Positions 16,050-23,045 of a DNA stretch of 64,000 nt are shown in pieces. A program made the position numbers and the translations under genes. Under the pieces are notes generated by a model. That model was not told the DNA's origin. It searched no databases and was given only the letters and a program-made list of their open reading frames with translations. The DNA comes from Enterococcus alishanensis. GTDB taxonomy: Bacteria; Bacillota; Bacilli; Lactobacillales; Enterococcaceae. The stretch lies in the NCBI RefSeq assembly GCF_019218635.1, contig NZ_JAHUZB010000003.1:606362-670361 (forward strand), in the 5' to 3' direction. Numbering within the stretch: the first letter of the stretch is position 1; each line of letters opens with the position of its first letter.

Positions 16050-16073
16050 TGTTCATTTTAAATTTATCATATT

Positions 16074-16244
16074 ATGACGAAAAAGAAAATCATTTTATTG
16101 TTGCTTCTAATTTTTAATGTTGTGTCTGTAGCTTTAATTATTGGTGACTGGGTATCTCCATCCTATGGCTCTTTTATGGTTATGGTAGATGCTATTTATG
16201 TCATTTTTGATTCTAGGAGGAAAAACAATGACAGAAAAAAATAG
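16074..16244 (+). CDS. Possible 56-residue two-helix membrane protein
   Basis: Frame starting MTKKKIILLLLLIFNVVSVA with two hydrophobic segments (5-24 and about 33-46) and a basic tail. No Shine-Dalgarno precedes the ATG and its end overlaps the start of the next gene by 17 nt, so it may not be expressed. Confidence 0.3.
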   Translation: MTKKKIILLLLLIFNVVSVALIIGDWVSPSYGSFMVMVDAIYVIFDSRRKNNDRKK

Positions 16245-16428
16245 TCAGACTGAAGCCAACAAACGTTGGCAAGAAAAAAATAAGAAACATGCTTCTTATT
16301 TAAGTGATCGTTCACGTTCAAGGTCATTCATAAAAAATAAAGCCACTCTTGAAGACCTTGATGAACTCAAATCTCTAATCATTGAACGTGAGCGTGTTTT
16401 AATGGATGAAAAAAGACCACTTGATTAG
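16228..16428 (+). CDS. Small charged protein, intact member of a repeated phage gene family
   Basis: 66 residues, MTEKNSQTEANKRWQEKNKK at the start. ATG 16228 follows AGGAGG by 7 nt. The second half (SFIKNKATLEDLDELKSLIIERERVLMDEKRPLD) recurs as remnants near 18490, 56437 and 57785 and in divergent form at 13992. Its stop codon lies inside the terminator hairpin, so gene tail and terminator move as a unit. Function unknown. Confidence 0.65.
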   Translation: MTEKNSQTEANKRWQEKNKKHASYLSDRSRSRSFIKNKATLEDLDELKSLIIERERVLMDEKRPLD

Positions 16429-16437
16429 TGGTCTTTC
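16410..16437. terminator. Terminator overlapping the stop codon, shared by convergent genes
   Basis: AAAGACCAC-ttgatta-GTGGTCTTT. The same hairpin recurs at about 18550-18577, 56533-56560 and 57870-57900, each at the tail of a copy of the 16228 family. Confidence 0.8.
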
Positions 16438-16705
16438 ATTCAGGAGTTCCAATTATTGCGATATAGCTATCTATATTGAGAATGCTCATATTCTGTACTT
16501 CAAATTGATTTCTTAAATTATATTGACCTGTAATTTTTACTACATATTTATTTAATGTCAATGAAAGTACATAACTTGTAAAAACTTTATTCTTTATAAT
16601 ACAATTAATACACTTATCATTTTCCCATATTAACATTCCCGTTATAGCATATGGCTTTTCTTTGAAAACTTGTGTATGAGTAAGTAATCCTATGTGAGTT
16701 TCCAT
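16436..16705 (-). CDS. Small beta-rich protein, paralogue 3 of 3, probably leaderless
   Basis: 89 residues, METHIGLLTHTQVFKEKPYA at the start; matches paralogue 1 in GLLT, KP, CINCI and the late V..G..N...Q strand. On the minus strand TTGACA (16740-16735), 17-bp spacing and TAAAAT (16717-16712) put the predicted transcription start on or next to the A of the ATG at 16705; no Shine-Dalgarno exists. A leaderless mRNA is the simplest reading. Confidence 0.65.
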   Translation of the reverse strand: METHIGLLTHTQVFKEKPYAITGMLIWENDKCINCIIKNKVFTSYVLSLTLNKYVVKITGQYNLRNQFEVQNMSILNIDSYIAIIGTPE

Positions 16706-16711
16706 GCAATA

Positions 16712-16740
16712 ATTTTATATTTCACAAAAAGCTTTGTCAA
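16712..16740 (-). promoter_or_regulatory. Consensus promoter of the leaderless gene
   Basis: TTGACA - 17 bp - TAAAAT, ending 6 nt before the ATG at 16705. Confidence 0.75.
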
Positions 16741-16743
16741 CTT

Positions 16744-16947
16744 CTATCCGGCATTTTTCCAAAAAGCACAACTATGTGACGGTGTTACTTCTTTATGAGC
16801 ATCAGGACTTTCATTATTTCCGCATTCAGCAACTTCATTCGGGTTAATTAAGGACATTCCTGAAACTTTATCCATTAATCGCATACCTTCCCAGTATGCA
16901 CAGTTTGCACAAGTTCTTTCTGCAACGTTATGTTTGATTTCAGCCAT
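16744..16947 (-). CDS. Small cysteine-rich, probably metal-binding protein
   Basis: 67 residues from ATG 16947 (AAGGAG upstream), MAEIKHNVAERTCANCAYWE at the start. CANC, ECGNN and SHSCAFW supply four or five Cys/His ligands, as in small zinc or iron-sulfur proteins. Family not recognised. Leftward, next to the paralogue-3 promoter. Confidence 0.65.
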   Translation of the reverse strand: MAEIKHNVAERTCANCAYWEGMRLMDKVSGMSLINPNEVAECGNNESPDAHKEVTPSHSCAFWKNAG

Positions 16948-17104
16948 TATAACCACTCCTTTTTCTTTATAACTGTATATTGCTACTAGTAAATCTGTAA
17001 ATCAACAAGAAACACTTAAATAGAAATGAGAATCATTCACAGGTAATAATCGAAAAAATAATCTTTCATTAGAATCTTCCACATTGTTCTTTATAACTTC
17101 TTCG

Positions 17105-17169
17105 CACCTTGTAGGACTTGAACCTACGGCCTGACGGTTCTGTAATCAACTAGACAGACTAAGGGTACA
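17105..17169 (-). pseudogene. Degenerate tRNA remnant
   Basis: Minus strand reads GTACCCTTAG...GTCAGGCCGTAGGTTCAAGTCCTACAAGGTGC. It keeps the 5' acceptor start and T arm of the tRNA at 19027-19100 but has lost the D arm and a proper anticodon arm, so it cannot fold as a tRNA. Confidence 0.7.
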
Positions 17170-17240
17170 ATCGACATTTGACTTATATCCAAATTTTGAT
17201 AAACTTATCTTGTAAGGTTAAAAATAAGGAGGTATATTAA

Positions 17241-17945
17241 TTGGATATAATTTCAAAGGATATATTTAGAGAGAAAAAATTTGTAGCATTCGCTGGTCTT
17301 GTCGTCATCAGTTTCAGCATCATATCTTTCTTCTTTCCTAATGAAAGTCATGCCGCTCAAAATATGGCTAGATTGTACAATGAGAATACAGGTGAACATT
17401 TTTACACGTCCAATGACGGTGAACGAACAAACTTAATTACTCAAGGGTGGAAGTATGAAGGACTAGGCTGGACGGCCCCAGATTCAGGAGACGCCGTCTA
17501 CCGTCTATACAATTCAGTAGCTGGTGATCATCATTATACTTTAAGTCTATCCGAAAAAAATTGGTTAGTTAGTCTTGGTTGGTCAGATGAAGGCATTTCA
17601 TGGTATTCGTCACAATCTAAAGAAGTTCCATTATACAGAGTCTACAATCCTAACACTCAAACAGCTACTCATCACTACACTATGAATACTAGTGAAAGAG
17701 ATTCCTTAGTTAAGATAGGATGGCATAACGAAGGTATCGGATGGTTCGGTATTTCATCATCTGACAATTTAGTAAAAGAAAAAGAGGATGCGTTAAAACA
17801 ATTAGAAACTATGAATCTTAAAGAGCAAACTATTTCATTTCAGCAGCGAATTAAAAACGCAAACTCTGTGGTTGGTATAAACAATATTTTAGCAGCTGCT
17901 CAAAGAGTTTCTGATGCAAATGATGCAATAGATACATCGAAGTAA
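17241..17945 (+). CDS. Phage-borne secreted DUF5648-repeat protein with GA-like C-terminal module
   Basis: 234 residues from TTG 17241, set by AAGGAGG 8 nt upstream. A long signal peptide (cleavage near SHAAQ, about 38) precedes three DUF5648-like repeats (RLYNENTGEHFYT, RLYNSVAGDHHYT, RVYNPNTQTATHHYT). Instead of a CAP domain the tail (about 180-234) is a helical segment, KEDALKQLETMNLKEQTISF followed by QQRIKNANSVVGINNILAAA. This resembles the three-helix GA/albumin-binding-type modules of Gram-positive surface proteins. A lysogenic-conversion candidate, related to the host genes at 11616 and 12651. Confidence 0.8.
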   Translation: MDIISKDIFREKKFVAFAGLVVISFSIISFFFPNESHAAQNMARLYNENTGEHFYTSNDGERTNLITQGWKYEGLGWTAPDSGDAVYRLYNSVAGDHHYTLSLSEKNWLVSLGWSDEGISWYSSQSKEVPLYRVYNPNTQTATHHYTMNTSERDSLVKIGWHNEGIGWFGISSSDNLVKEKEDALKQLETMNLKEQTISFQQRIKNANSVVGINNILAAAQRVSDANDAIDTSK

Positions 17946-17968
17946 TATAGATAACAATATTTCATTTT

Positions 17969-18003
17969 GATCCGTCATCTCGTTTGAGGTGACGGTATTT
18001 TGC
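17969..18003 (+). terminator. Terminator after the phage DUF5648 gene
   Basis: CCGTCATCTC-gttt-GAGGTGACGG then TATTTTGC. A near copy lies at 19171-19207 with a longer T-run. Confidence 0.75.
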
Positions 18004-18043
18004 ATCTTTTTTTAGTCAATAACACATGTTACAATAAAAAAGC

Positions 18044-18106
18044 GAGAGCAACAGAATTCCCCCAGATCTACTTCCCCAAGTTATCTGATTCTGTTGCTCT
18101 CTTTTT
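18044..18106. terminator. Large stem-loop, copy 1 of a duplicated bidirectional terminator
   Basis: GAGAGCAACAGAAT (18044-18057) pairs with ATTCTGTTGCTCTC (18088-18101); CAGAT...ATCTG pairs inside. A-run on the left, T-run on the right. Copy 2 is at 19224-19289. Confidence 0.75.
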
Positions 18107-18186
18107 AAGAGTGTTACTTTTTTTTATGACACAACAATTATATCAATATTCAAAATATTTTACTAGCAATATGCTGATTTAGTGAG

Positions 18187-18480
18187 TTACTTTAAATTCT
18201 TTTTGATATTTTCAATACAATCAGTAACTGAATTTCTGAATGCTTCGTCTTCGTGGTATCCTAAAGTCCGAAAAAATACATCTGCTGTGGAATTATTGTC
18301 CATTCAGTCAAATACTTTAATCTATTTTCCATCGTGTGTTTGAGGGTAGATTGCTTAATCAGCCTCGCTGTGTAACACACTCACTTTCGGTCCTTGCACA
18401 TAAAAGGTTACGTTTTTGTTTGCAAATACGTAAACCATATCTTCATCAATGTATGATCGCATCTGTCCAGTTTGCCCTCA
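18187..18480 (-). pseudogene. Remnants of small phage genes
   Basis: The minus strand carries a 38-codon frame at 18303-18187 (MDNNSTADVFFRTLGYHEDE...) and, upstream, a fragment reading MRSYIDEDMVYVFANKNVTF and ending SVLHSEAD at 18355. A similar tail (DFHDAVIEGIEEIKQALGY) occurs on the minus strand near 59654-59720. No ribosome binding sites; these look like decayed early genes. Confidence 0.45.
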
Positions 18481-18489
18481 CATCAGCCA

Positions 18490-18562
18490 TCCTAAAAGCC
18501 CTCGAAGAATTCTAATCTCTGATGGTGAGCATGTTTTAATGGATGAAAAAAGACCACTAAAT
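18490..18562 (+). pseudogene. Remnant of the 16228 gene family
   Basis: CTCGAAGAA...CTAATCTCTGATGGTGAGCATG, then codons for VLMDEKRPLN and a stop, matching the tail of the 16228 product (ERERVLMDEKRPLD). The 5' half is missing. The shared terminator follows. Confidence 0.65.
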
Positions 18563-18579
18563 TAGTAGTGGTCTTTTAA

Positions 18580-18927
18580 TTAATATCCTGGATAATTATT
18601 TACAAATGTTGTCAAAGCTGCTGCGATAAAAACAAAATATAGTACGATAAAAATAATTGCAATAATAAATTGTACCAAGCCTGCTCGGCTCCATGTTTTT
18701 TGAACCGCTAAAAATGTTTCAACATCGTTATAATCACCTTTTTGCCAAGCCCATTCGTTACCTTTAAAGCCACAAATAAAGATCCATACAAGATTAAATA
18801 GTGGTATTAGGCATAATAATGGTAAATAAGTTTTGTTACCAATCCCCCACATAATATTGTACATAAATGCTCCCCAGTTCCATCCTTTTACTTCTTGTGG
18901 TACTACTTTGTTTGATAACTCGTCCAT
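18580..18927 (-). CDS. Small membrane protein (copy 1), near-identical copy in element 2
   Basis: 115 residues from ATG 18927 (AAAGGAGG 8 nt upstream), starting MDELSNKVVPQEVKGWNWGA. A hydrophobic segment near 35-60 with ICGFKGNEWAWQKG, and a C-terminal transmembrane helix (about 85-110). Homologues are widespread small membrane proteins sometimes labelled ribonuclease G without support. It differs from the copy at 57901-58248 at only a few residues (N/K, I/V, V/L, T/A). It converges with a remnant of the 16228 family on a shared terminator. Confidence 0.75.
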   Translation of the reverse strand: MDELSNKVVPQEVKGWNWGAFMYNIMWGIGNKTYLPLLCLIPLFNLVWIFICGFKGNEWAWQKGDYNDVETFLAVQKTWSRAGLVQFIIAIIFIVLYFVFIAAALTTFVNNYPGY

Positions 18928-19026
18928 CAAAAATCCTCCTTTATTCAATTAGAACTTTTTAATCATAACAAAATGAGAAATAAATGTGAATAGAAAAAAG
19001 ACCTTAGCTTTCGCTAGGTCTGTCTA

Positions 19027-19100
19027 TGTACCCTGTAGGACTCGAACCTACGACCGGACGGTTATGAGCCGTCTGCTCTAACCAACTGAGCTAAGGGTAC
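19027..19100 (-). tRNA. Phage-encoded tRNA with CAT anticodon (Ile2-like or Met)
   Basis: GTACCCT/AGGGTAC acceptor stem, anticodon arm GACGG-CTCATAA-CCGTC and T arm CGTAG-GTTCGAG-TCCTA; CCA is not encoded. The body closely resembles what I recall of Bacillus tRNA-Ile with a CAU anticodon, where lysidine makes it read AUA; elongator Met is the alternative. It sits between the membrane-protein gene and the lysis cassette. Confidence 0.85.
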
Positions 19101-19170
19101 GGCTTGTATTAGTATACATTATTTGGTAAAGTTTTGTTAGAGGTTCGGGCCTCTCCTTGATATTCTTACT

Positions 19171-19207
19171 AATCCGTCGTCTCGTTTGAGGTGGCGGTAT
19201 TTTTTTG
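19171..19207 (+). terminator. Hairpin near the end of the late operon
   Basis: CCGTCGTCTC-gttt-GAGGTGGCGG followed by TATTTTTTT; near duplicate of 17969-18003. Confidence 0.7.
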
Positions 19208-19223
19208 TTAATAAACTAAAAAA

Positions 19224-19289
19224 GAGAGTAACAGAATTTGTACCAGATTCACTTTGTTCAAAGTGATCTGATTTCCGTTGCTCTCTTTT
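19224..19289. terminator. Large stem-loop terminating the leftward late operon (copy 2)
   Basis: GAGAGTAACAGAAT pairs with ATTTCCGTTGCTCTC, with an inner CAGATTCACTTTG/AAGTGATCTG stem. On the minus strand it ends in CTCTCTTTTTT and lies 140 nt beyond the amidase stop, the expected end of phage late transcription. Confidence 0.75.
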
Positions 19290-19425
19290 AAGCGATAAAA
19301 ACTATTTGGACATTAGAATAATATCAACTTTTTTCTAATATTGCCAATTATACGATTACTTACTTATCTCAGTAATGAAATTTTAAGTAGATTTTATTGA
19401 TGATCTCAGTAAAAGCTAGGTCACG

Positions 19426-20184
19426 CTACCAAGTCTTCTTAGCAACTGTTACTGGATACATTGATTGCCATACTTTATATTCATTTTGATCAAGCTGACG
19501 AACTGAAGCAGGTTTTTTACCATGCACTTGTTCATAATTACCATTAATCATATTCAATTGTGCCTCATCTGATAACATAAAAGTTTTATGGCCATCATGC
19601 CAGAATGTTGCACCTTCGCCTTTAACTGTAAATAAAAATTCCATTTTTCCCAACTCCTTAAGTTTAATCTCTTCTTTTTCTACTGTTATACCTTTAAGTT
19701 CTGCCATCGCTAAAACAATCTGAGCAATATAGTAATCTTTAACTACATTTGTCGATTGACCATGTAACGCCCAAGAACGGTGAGGGCAGGCAGTTGCTGA
19801 AAACTCTCTGTGTAGCTTTACTGTCGATCGGTTCGGTGTCATATTTTCATCAATAAACCATCTTGCTACGACCTTAAATCCATCTTGTTCATTTTGACGG
19901 AAAGTATTTTCGTTACCCATCGATTGGCAAAACTCTATACCTAAATACCACATATTACCTTCAGAATTAGCAGTGTGGTAGGCCATATAATCATAGTCTT
20001 CAGCAAAATGTGTACCATCACTCGCTGTATATGCGTGGGCAAAACCTAAATAGGCATCATGTGTAGGTAGCCATGCGCGATAGTATGCTGAAGTTGCTGC
20101 TTGACTACCGGCGTCATTGTGAAGTACCCACCCTTTAGCCTTCCCTGGTCTCTTACCAGCTATTCCAGAATAAAAAAGAGCCAT
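19426..20184 (-). CDS. Endolysin, N-acetylmuramoyl-L-alanine amidase
   Basis: 252 residues, no signal peptide, so export depends on the holin. Amidase_2 (PGRP-type) catalytic domain at 1-145: zinc ligands in VLHNDAG (H22), KLHREF and TACPHRSW, with the catalytic AHAYTASDG region between. The C-terminal part (about 170-252; MEFLFTVKGEGATFWHDG) is a probable wall-binding domain. GGAGGTG precedes the ATG. Last gene of the late operon. Confidence 0.92.
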   Translation of the reverse strand: MALFYSGIAGKRPGKAKGWVLHNDAGSQAATSAYYRAWLPTHDAYLGFAHAYTASDGTHFAEDYDYMAYHTANSEGNMWYLGIEFCQSMGNENTFRQNEQDGFKVVARWFIDENMTPNRSTVKLHREFSATACPHRSWALHGQSTNVVKDYYIAQIVLAMAELKGITVEKEEIKLKELGKMEFLFTVKGEGATFWHDGHKTFMLSDEAQLNMINGNYEQVHGKKPASVRQLDQNEYKVWQSMYPVTVAKKTW

Positions 20185-20496
20185 CTATTCCACCTCCGCA
20201 ATCTTGTGATTAGGGACTGAAATAATGGTTCCATCAATTACTTTTAATTTAGTAAATAATTCATTACTACGAACTACTTCTAGTTCTCCATTAAATTTAA
20301 AGAAGTCCCCTTCAGTAAATCCATCGAAGTTCTTCTCTTTTCCTTCAGCATCATATTCCTGATAACCTTTTTCATTATACTTTTCAGTTAAATCAATAGT
20401 TCCTTTTTCAAAAGAGTCGAAAATAATATAATCATCTTGCTTTTCTCTTACTTTAAAAGCACCTATCAAAGTCACTTTTTGACCTTCCTTAAACAT
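20185..20496 (-). CDS. Phage protein of unknown function between holin and amidase
   Basis: About 103 residues from ATG 20496 (MFKEGQKVTLIGAFKVREKQ); an ATG two codons upstream (20502) is possible, with AAGGG between. Acidic, predicted beta-rich and soluble, no motif recognised. It overlaps the end of the holin gene and abuts the amidase start. Confidence 0.65.
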   Translation of the reverse strand: MFKEGQKVTLIGAFKVREKQDDYIIFDSFEKGTIDLTEKYNEKGYQEYDAEGKEKNFDGFTEGDFFKFNGELEVVRSNELFTKLKVIDGTIISVPNHKIAEVE

Positions 20497-20764
20497 CAAC
20501 ATCACCCTTCCGATCAATCAAACTGCCAAACACTTGATGCAATCCAGTAGAAGCCAAACCACTGATAGCACCGTATACTACTGATTCAAGTGTCAATCCA
20601 GTGGCAAGCACCCCCAGAATCGCTCCCAAGATTGTGACTATGACTGGAATATACTCATTAGCCACTTTATCTAAAGCTGGTGTATGTTTGATTACATATC
20701 CCACTACCAAGCAAGCTAAGAGCGGCAATACTAAAATGTACTCTTTCAAACTAGTTAAATCCAT
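20489..20764 (-). CDS. Phage holin
   Basis: 91 residues from ATG 20764 (AAGGAG 8 nt upstream). Three hydrophobic segments (8-26, 37-57, 60-80), glycine/alanine-rich, with a charged C-terminus (SLIDRKGDVDV), the build of A118/phi-type Gram-positive holins. It forms the membrane lesion that releases the amidase encoded just downstream. Confidence 0.85.
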   Translation of the reverse strand: MDLTSLKEYILVLPLLACLVVGYVIKHTPALDKVANEYIPVIVTILGAILGVLATGLTLESVVYGAISGLASTGLHQVFGSLIDRKGDVDV

Positions 20765-20769
20765 TTGGT

Positions 20770-21090
20770 TCACTCCTTCTTAATTAAGAATCCAACACGA
20801 GTATTAATCTCTCGCATTGAACTATCAATTCCTTCTAAACGATCATTTAAAATATCCTGCATACCATTAATTGTTTTAAAGTATTCTTCACGTTCTTTTC
20901 GGCTTCCTTCACGTTCCTTTTCTAAATCAACCTTAGTGTCGTCTAAAAGTTTCATTAACTTTTTAAACATAAAGTAAGCGGCTATTAAGATTACCCCAGT
21001 AAGAATACAAAAAAGGACTACAAAAAGTCGGTCACTTCTCGTAATCCAATCAATGATATTTCTGCTTTTTTCTGCATCACTTATGGTCAT
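20770..21090 (-). CDS. Holin-like protein with one membrane helix and coiled coil (XhlA/BhlA-like)
   Basis: 106 residues, MTISDAEKSRNIIDWITRSD at the start. One transmembrane helix at about 23-43 followed by a charged coiled coil (45-95). The arrangement recalls XhlA/BhlA haemolysin-like proteins that assist lysis. It abuts the holin gene. Confidence 0.7.
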   Translation of the reverse strand: MTISDAEKSRNIIDWITRSDRLFVVLFCILTGVILIAAYFMFKKLMKLLDDTKVDLEKEREGSRKEREEYFKTINGMQDILNDRLEGIDSSMREINTRVGFLIKKE

Positions 21091-21111
21091 ACTCCACCAA
21101 CTCTCTAACGA

Positions 21112-21240
21112 TTATTCACCAGCCAATTCCGGCAGATCCATATCAACTAAGATTTCTTTTACTTGTTCACGAATTTTTTCAGGTACTTCTGCGATTACTC
21201 GTTTACCCTTAATGACTAAGGTTGCATATACTACAGCCAT
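21112..21240 (-). CDS. Small XkdX/CD1375-type phage protein, copy 1
   Basis: 42 residues: MAVVYATLVIKGKRVIAEVP at the start, ending MDLPELAGE. ATG 21240 is set by AGAGGTG 8 nt upstream. It shares the pattern M(A)xxYAxLIxKGxxxIxxVPEKIxxxV with the gene immediately upstream. Such proteins are found between baseplate and lysis genes of Firmicute siphophages; role unknown. Confidence 0.75.
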   Translation of the reverse strand: MAVVYATLVIKGKRVIAEVPEKIREQVKEILVDMDLPELAGE

Positions 21241-21277
21241 GGTGTTCACCTCTTTTATAAGCATCAAAAAAGCCATC

Positions 21278-21391
21278 CTAATTTTCATTCTCTGAATCAA
21301 GGATAGCTTGGACTTCGTCTTTAATTTTTTCTGGTACTTGTTCAATTGTTTTCAATCCTTTCTGGATTAACCTGGCATAGATTTTAGCCAT
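21278..21391 (-). CDS. Small XkdX/CD1375-type phage protein, copy 2
   Basis: 37 residues: MAKIYARLIQKGLKTIEQVP at the start, ending LDSENEN. ATG 21391 follows GGAGGTG by 7 nt and overlaps the end of the preceding gene. Tandem paralogue of the gene at 21112-21240. Confidence 0.75.
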   Translation of the reverse strand: MAKIYARLIQKGLKTIEQVPEKIKDEVQAILDSENEN

Positions 21392-21722
21392 TTGCTTCAC
21401 CTCCAGCGACTATCTCAAAAACTTCTGCAATGGCAATCTGTGCATCTGTTAATTGTGCATCTAAATTTATTTGTTTTTCTTTCAATTCTGCATTTTCTTT
21501 TTGAATGCCTGTAGAAAGACTCTCCAATAGTTTTAATTGTTTTGAAACATCCTGAGTTGTAGCTTCTTCCCATTTGCTAGATGGAAAATCGAAAAATTGT
21601 GACTGTTCATTTTTTAAAACAAGAGGTGCAACTTCCGTGTAAGGTACCTGTGCTTCATAAGTGTCTCCAACTTCCACAGTTTCAAAACCGATGGGATATA
21701 ATACTTTGTAAATTGTTTTCAA
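21384..21722 (-). CDS. Phage tail-region protein with coiled coil
   Basis: 112 residues from TTG 21722 (GGAGGG 9-10 nt upstream), MKTIYKVLYPIGFETVEVGD at the start. The N-terminal half is beta-rich, the C-terminal half (60-105) is a heptad-like coiled coil. Common in enterococcal and lactococcal phages between the receptor-binding and lysis genes; function unknown. Confidence 0.7.
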   Translation of the reverse strand: MKTIYKVLYPIGFETVEVGDTYEAQVPYTEVAPLVLKNEQSQFFDFPSSKWEEATTQDVSKQLKLLESLSTGIQKENAELKEKQINLDAQLTDAQIAIAEVFEIVAGGEANG

Positions 21723-21737
21723 TTTTTATTCCCTCCT

Positions 21738-23045
21738 TTATCTTTTACCAAATAAACTACTACTGTCTTTAATTGGCGTTTCTCCTTTACCAACTTGATA
21801 AGAACCCCATATATTTATCCAAGTATTGGTGATGGGTTGATCTGCCGCGAACCATGATCTACCATATCTCGTAAATATACTTCTTATTTCAGTCGCTGTA
21901 GAAGATCCATTACCTCCCCACGAACACATAAAAACTCCTTGATAAATATCTTGTGTTGGGACAAGTTCATCTGGAACAAAATTTCCAAAAACATCTCCAT
22001 CTTTACCTACAGCTTTATTTAAAGAACATAATCCAGTTACAATTACCAAATCACCAAATCTAATTATATCTACTCCACCAGAAGCAATGTTTGTTGAATT
22101 ACTTGCACTCATTTTATATCTAACAACACCTTTTGAATCCAAAGGCATCAATAAGGCACCATTAAAAGATGGTTGCGATGAAAAATTCTTCGTTCCAGCA
22201 ACTGTCTGATTCCCGGTCAATTCCATAAACTTGCCAGAGGTCCACTTGGCAATAGCGTCAAAAACTCGCAAAGGTGACATCCATTTTGTAGTAGAAGTTC
22301 CTGCTGTTGCTTCTCCATTTGTTGCTCTATCTTCAGAATATCTTATAAATTTATTATCAGCTTCAGTTTTTGTATAAAAATCCCCATTATTAAATTGCTG
22401 TAGTGCTGCACTGATTTCTGTGATAGCAGTATTTTTTGCTGAATTTACGGAAGTTGTTGCATTATTAGCTGTACTAGCTACGCTAGTTTCATATCGGTCA
22501 ATTTTATCTTGTAAATCAGTTATTTTATTTTGAATAGTCGCAAATTCAGTATTAGCCTGTTGCCCAAACACTGCTAACCTATTTTCAAGCTCTAATATAT
22601 TTTCTGTTTGTAGTTTTCTGAGTTCTTCAATCAGTTTGTTATATTCAGTAATGATTGTCTGTGCCTCTGCAGCGTCTATATCCGCATTACCAGATACATC
22701 AATTTTAAAGTCCCCTGTAGAATTCCTAACACCAGACTTAGCTACTGAAAAATAGGCTCGTTCGTAAACTCCTGGAGTGCCAAATGCAGTACTTGGAAAT
22801 GTATATTCAAAAGTTCCTGTAGAAGCATTAATTACTTTTACATTGTCTGAGTCAAAGACTTTCGTCTTCCCTCCATTTGTCACACCTTCAAAGGTAACAG
22901 TATATCCTACAAGAGAGAATTGCTGATCATTATTGGTGATATTTACGGTAATAGTCTGTAATTTCTCATCACCTACTCTGCCATAAATGAATGGCGGTAA
23001 AATAGGATCTTTAGATAAGTCTAAATTCAATATCTTATTGGCCAT
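21738..23045 (-). CDS. Baseplate upper protein / receptor-binding protein (BppU N-terminal domain)
   Basis: 435 residues. N-terminal BppU-type domain (about 1-140; IYGRVGDEKLQTITVNITNN), a coiled-coil stalk (145-230) rich in heptads, and a C-terminal beta-rich domain (about 290-435) likely to contact the host surface. BppU attaches receptor-binding proteins to the baseplate in lactococcal phages. It follows the tail-fibre-like gene with an 11-nt overlap. Confidence 0.8.
   Translation of the reverse strand: MANKILNLDLSKDPILPPFIYGRVGDEKLQTITVNITNNDQQFSLVGYTVTFEGVTNGGKTKVFDSDNVKVINASTGTFEYTFPSTAFGTPGVYERAYFSVAKSGVRNSTGDFKIDVSGNADIDAAEAQTIITEYNKLIEELRKLQTENILELENRLAVFGQQANTEFATIQNKITDLQDKIDRYETSVASTANNATTSVNSAKNTAITEISAALQQFNNGDFYTKTEADNKFIRYSEDRATNGEATAGTSTTKWMSPLRVFDAIAKWTSGKFMELTGNQTVAGTKNFSSQPSFNGALLMPLDSKGVVRYKMSASNSTNIASGGVDIIRFGDLVIVTGLCSLNKAVGKDGDVFGNFVPDELVPTQDIYQGVFMCSWGGNGSSTATEIRSIFTRYGRSWFAADQPITNTWINIWGSYQVGKGETPIKDSSSLFGKR

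Noticed and set aside
18000..18182. 60-residue plus-strand frame
   Set aside because: Runs through the large bidirectional terminator hairpin and has no ribosome binding site.
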